From: Hydrogenophaga sp.
Lineage (GTDB): Bacteria > Pseudomonadota > Gammaproteobacteria > Burkholderiales > Burkholderiaceae_C
Reading direction: 5' to 3'
Length of the DNA: 6,742 bases
Assembly (NCBI GenBank): GCA_025458415.1
Contig: JALOSN010000312.1
Span: 1-6,742, forward strand
How positions within the stretch are numbered: position 1 is the first letter of the stretch; the number at the start of each line of letters is the position of its first letter. Below are positions 3,715 to 6,742 of the stretch, piece by piece. The notes under the pieces are model-generated. The model saw nothing but the letters and a program-made list of their open reading frames with translations, had not been told where the DNA came from and ran no database searches. Position numbers and translations under genes: made by a program.

Positions 3715-6666
3715 TCATGCTTTGCTCACGTTGCAGACCGTGGTCTTGGTCTCCTGCATCATGGTCACGATGTCGTAACCGTAGGTGGTCGCGGTATTGA
3801 CCGCCTCGCCCCGCACGATGGGGAACGCCCCATCGGGGTAGTAGGGCTTCATGTCCTCACCCTGCCAGCGGCCCGAGAAATGGAAGGGCAGGAACACCGT
3901 CTCGCGATCAACCCGCTCGGTCACCAGCGCCTGCACGTTGATGCGGGCGCCGGTGGGGGTGCTGACCCAGACCCGCTCGCCGTTGCGGATGCCGCGCTCG
4001 GAGGCGGTGGCCGGGTTGATCTGCAGTTCGGCCAGCCAGGGGTTGGAGCGGGTTTCCTCGCCGCCACCCTCGTACTCGACCAGACGGCCGGAGGTCATGA
4101 TCAGCGGGAATTTCTCGTGGATCTTTTCCTCCAGGTTCTTCTGCTGGAGAGACTTGTAGAGGATGGGCAGGCGCCAACGGGTCTTCTGGTCGTCGTGGCT
4201 GGGGTACTTGGCCATCAGATCCGGGCGGGTTCCGTAGATGGGCTCGCGGTGCTGTGGAATGGCATCGGGGAAGTTCCACACCACGGCGCGGGCCTTGGCG
4301 TTGCCGAAGGGGTGGCAACCGTGGGCCATGGCGACCCGGATGATGGCGCCGGTCGGGTCGGTCTTCCAGTTCTTGCCTTCGGCCTTCGTCTTCTCCTCTT
4401 CGGACAGGTCGTCCCACCAGCCCAGCTTCTTGAGCAGCACGTGATCGAACTCGGGGTAGCCCGTGGTGATCTCGGCACCCACGGAATGCGATCCGTCCTC
4501 GGCCAGCAGGCTGACACCTTCGCGCTCGACGCCGAAGTTGGCGCGGAAGTTGCCGCCCCCGTCCATCACGTGCTTGGAGGTGTCGTACAGGTTGGGAGAA
4601 CCCGGGTGCTTGATCTGCGGTGTGCCATAGCAGGGCCACGGCAAACCGAAGTAGTCACCGGACATGTCGTAGCCGGTTTCCTTGTCCACCACCTTGCCTT
4701 TGCACTTGAGCGTCTTGACATCGAAGGCGTTCATGTTGCGCATGTGGGCCTTCAGCCGCTCCGGGCTCTGGCCGGTGTAGCCGATGGTCCAGACGCTGCG
4801 GTTGATTTCGCGCAGGATGTCCTCGACCATGGGCTCTTCCATGCCGCCCTTGCCCTTGACCATCTGGAAGTTCTTGCACAGTTCCTTGGCAAAACCGAGC
4901 TTGTCCGCCAGCTGGTACATGATCATGTGATCGGTGCGGCTGTCCCACAGCGGCTCGATCACCTGCTCGCGCCACTGGATGGACCGGTTGGACGCCGTGC
5001 AGGAGCCACTGGTCTCGAACTGCGTGGCAGCCGGCAGCAGATAGACCTCGCGGTTGGGATTCAGGTCCTCCGCCTTGCCGGGCATGGCCGCCATGGACGC
5101 GGTGGCCGACGGATAGGGATCGATCACCACCAGCAGGTCCAGCTTGTCCATGGCCCGCTTCATTTCGAGGCCGCGGGTCTGGGAGTTGGGTGCATGTCCC
5201 CAGAAGAACATGCCGCGGATGTTCGGGCCCTGGTCGATCAGGTCGTTGTTCTCCAGCACACCGTCGATCCAGCGCGAGACGGTGATGCCGGGTTTCTCCA
5301 TCATGCCTTCGGCGTACTGGCTCTTGATCCAGTCGTAGTCGACGCCCCAGGTGGCGGCATAGTGCTTCCAGGAACCGGCGGCCAGGCCGTAGTAGCCGGG
5401 CAGCGAGTCCGGGTTCGGGCCCACGTCGGTGGCGCCCTGCACGTTGTCGTGGCCGCGGAAGATGTTGGTGCCGCCGCCGCTCTTGCCCACATTGCCCAGC
5501 GCCAGCTGCAGGATGCAGGACGCACGGACCATGGCGTTGCCGATGGTGTGCTGGGTCTGGCCCATGCACCAGACGATGGTGCCCGGGTTGTTCTCGTGCA
5601 GCATGCGGGCCACCTTGAGCATCTGCTCTTCCTTGACACCGCAGGCCTCTTCCACCTTGTCCGGCGTCCACTTGGCCATGATGTCGGCCTTGACCGCCTC
5701 CATGCCGAAGACGCGGTCGTTGATGTACTTCTTGTCTTCCCAGCCGTTCTTGAAGATGTGGTAGAGCAGACCGAACAGGAAGGGAATGTCGGTACCCGAA
5801 CGGATACGCACGAACTCGTCGGCCTTGGCCGCGGTGCGGGTGAATCGCGGGTCAACCACGATCATCTTGCAGCCGGTCTCCTTGGCGTGCAGCATGTGCA
5901 GCAGGGACACCGGGTGGGCTTCGGCAGCATTGGATCCGATGTACAAAGCGACCTTGCTGTTCTGCATGTCGTTGTACGAGTTGGTCATGGCACCGTAACC
6001 CCAGGTGTTGGCCACACCGGCCACCGTGGTGGAGTGGCAGATGCGGGCCTGGTGGTCGCAGTTGTTGGTGCCCCAGAAGCTGACAAACTTGCGCAGCAGG
6101 TAGGCCTGCTCGTTGTTGTGCTTGGACGATCCGATGAAATAGACCGAGTCGGGGCCGCTGGCCTCGCGCAGCGACTTCATCTTGGCCACGATGCCGGTGT
6201 AGGCCTCGTCCCAGGTGATGCGCTGGTATTTGCCATTGACCAGCTTCATCGGGTAGCGCAGGCGGTATTCCCCATGGCCGTGCTCGCGCAGCGAGGCACC
6301 TTTGGCGCAATGGGCGCCCAGGTTGATTGGCGAATCGAACACCGGCTCCTGGCGGGTCCAGACGCCGTTCTCGACGACAGCATCGGTGGCACAACCGACC
6401 GAACAGTGCGTGCAGACGGTGCGCTTGACCTCGATCTTGCCGGTGCCATCAATCGAGCCACCCTTGGCCGCATGCGCTTTCTTGACCAGCGTGAGCTGGG
6501 AAGCGGCCAGACCGACCCCGACACCCAACCCCGAGCGGCGCAGGAAGGCGCGCCGGTCCATGGTCGGCAGGGCGCTCGAAAGACCGCGCTGCAGGTGCTG
6601 CACAAAACTGGTGTGGGCGCGTGGACCCTGCGCGCCACTGGACGAAGACTTCTTGGTCAACAACAT
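3715..6666 (-). CDS. fdhA: Formate dehydrogenase alpha subunit, Tat-exported molybdopterin oxidoreductase (Cys type)
   Basis: This 983-residue catalytic subunit oxidises formate to CO2 at a bis-MGD molybdenum or tungsten center. A Tat signal lies at 36-68: DRRAFLRR, then GLGVGVGLAASQLTLV and a cleavage region near AHA. It is preceded by an unusual 35-residue Ser/basic leader. The N-terminal [4Fe-4S] motif is C85-x2-C88-x3-C92-x27-C120, with the conserved Lys122 (CAKG) beside it. The metal ligand is Cys210 followed by His211 in DHQARICHSTTVAG, encoded by TGC where FdnG of Escherichia coli has selenocysteine. Arg404 in FRGHDNVQGATD probably matches the active-site arginine of FdhF. The C-terminal molybdopterin-dinucleotide domain starts near 850 (PLIMTSGRLVEYEGGGEETR). 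Length is close to FdnG (1015). AGGAG six bases before the ATG at 6666 supports this start; the in-frame ATG at 6561 (residue 36) has no such site. It is the first fdh structural gene, with fdhB next. Confidence 0.97.
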   Translation of the reverse strand: MLLTKKSSSSGAQGPRAHTSFVQHLQRGLSSALPTMDRRAFLRRSGLGVGVGLAASQLTLVKKAHAAKGGSIDGTGKIEVKRTVCTHCSVGCATDAVVENGVWTRQEPVFDSPINLGAHCAKGASLREHGHGEYRLRYPMKLVNGKYQRITWDEAYTGIVAKMKSLREASGPDSVYFIGSSKHNNEQAYLLRKFVSFWGTNNCDHQARICHSTTVAGVANTWGYGAMTNSYNDMQNSKVALYIGSNAAEAHPVSLLHMLHAKETGCKMIVVDPRFTRTAAKADEFVRIRSGTDIPFLFGLLYHIFKNGWEDKKYINDRVFGMEAVKADIMAKWTPDKVEEACGVKEEQMLKVARMLHENNPGTIVWCMGQTQHTIGNAMVRASCILQLALGNVGKSGGGTNIFRGHDNVQGATDVGPNPDSLPGYYGLAAGSWKHYAATWGVDYDWIKSQYAEGMMEKPGITVSRWIDGVLENNDLIDQGPNIRGMFFWGHAPNSQTRGLEMKRAMDKLDLLVVIDPYPSATASMAAMPGKAEDLNPNREVYLLPAATQFETSGSCTASNRSIQWREQVIEPLWDSRTDHMIMYQLADKLGFAKELCKNFQMVKGKGGMEEPMVEDILREINRSVWTIGYTGQSPERLKAHMRNMNAFDVKTLKCKGKVVDKETGYDMSGDYFGLPWPCYGTPQIKHPGSPNLYDTSKHVMDGGGNFRANFGVEREGVSLLAEDGSHSVGAEITTGYPEFDHVLLKKLGWWDDLSEEEKTKAEGKNWKTDPTGAIIRVAMAHGCHPFGNAKARAVVWNFPDAIPQHREPIYGTRPDLMAKYPSHDDQKTRWRLPILYKSLQQKNLEEKIHEKFPLIMTSGRLVEYEGGGEETRSNPWLAELQINPATASERGIRNGERVWVSTPTGARINVQALVTERVDRETVFLPFHFSGRWQGEDMKPYYPDGAFPIVRGEAVNTATTYGYDIVTMMQETKTTVCNVSKA

Positions 6667-6672
6667 GGATGT

Positions 6673-6677
6673 CTCCT
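6673..6677 (-). promoter_or_regulatory. Ribosome-binding site that fixes the fdhA start
   Basis: AGGAG on the minus strand lies six bases before the ATG at 6666. The same AGGAGACATC context precedes fdhB. It argues that the long leader before the Tat motif is translated. The remaining bases to the window edge (6678-6742) show no stop codon in any minus-strand frame, no clear promoter and no gene that I can support, so a preceding gene or promoter must be sought outside the window. Confidence 0.75.
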
Positions 6678-6742
6678 GGTGATCCGCCGCGGTCTGCTGC
6701 CGGGCGGGTGCTCGCTGGGGAGCGGAAATCGGATGACGGGGA

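Noticed and set aside
3077..3778. A 233-codon plus-strand frame opposite fdhB and across the palindromic element
   Set aside because: It runs through a non-coding palindrome without change of character and shows no family feature; FdhB with its sixteen cluster cysteines is the real gene.
6667..6742. A coding region upstream of fdhA, because all minus-strand frames stay open to the window edge
   Set aside because: Seventy-six bases of open frame is expected by chance at this GC content, and none of the three translations has a recognisable protein end.

Overview
The window reads as chromosomal DNA of a high-GC betaproteobacterium. Burkholderiales, most likely a Comamonadaceae relative, is my best guess. 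The basis is GC-rich codon use, the character of the formate dehydrogenase proteins, and an intergenic palindromic element of a kind I associate with comamonad genomes. No database search supports this placement. All real genes lie on the minus strand and are transcribed from high to low coordinates. I see no mobile element, tRNA, rRNA, CRISPR array or sign of recent transfer.

From right to left the window holds: a short leader (6667-6742) with the fdhA ribosome site; fdhA, the Tat-exported molybdopterin/[4Fe-4S] catalytic subunit with Cys rather than Sec at the metal-ligand position; a 97-base gap filled by a REP-like palindromic element; fdhB, the four-cluster ferredoxin subunit; a small predicted lipoprotein of unknown function; fdhC, the cytochrome b membrane subunit with an exported N-terminal extension; a small secreted Ala/Pro-rich protein of unknown function; and fdhD, the sulfurtransferase needed to activate the catalytic subunit. 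After a 112-base gap comes the start of upp (uracil phosphoribosyltransferase), cut by the left edge.

From the lipoprotein to fdhD the gaps are 11-28 bases, and fdhB to the lipoprotein is 18 bases. The six genes fdhA to fdhD therefore look like one operon. The expected product is a periplasm-facing, membrane-bound respiratory formate dehydrogenase. FdhA oxidises formate to CO2, electrons pass through the FdhB clusters to FdhC hemes and then to the quinone pool, and FdhD supplies the sulfur ligand for the molybdenum (or tungsten) center before export. The two small exported proteins lie inside the operon and would act on the periplasmic side, so they are candidate accessory factors. They are the least explained part of the window.

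The core system is a known one. The items most worth a second look are the two small exported proteins, a stable RNA hairpin covering the likely fdhD ribosome site, the palindromic element between fdhA and fdhB, the CxxG (not CxxC) motif in FdhD, and the N-terminal extensions of FdhA and FdhC.
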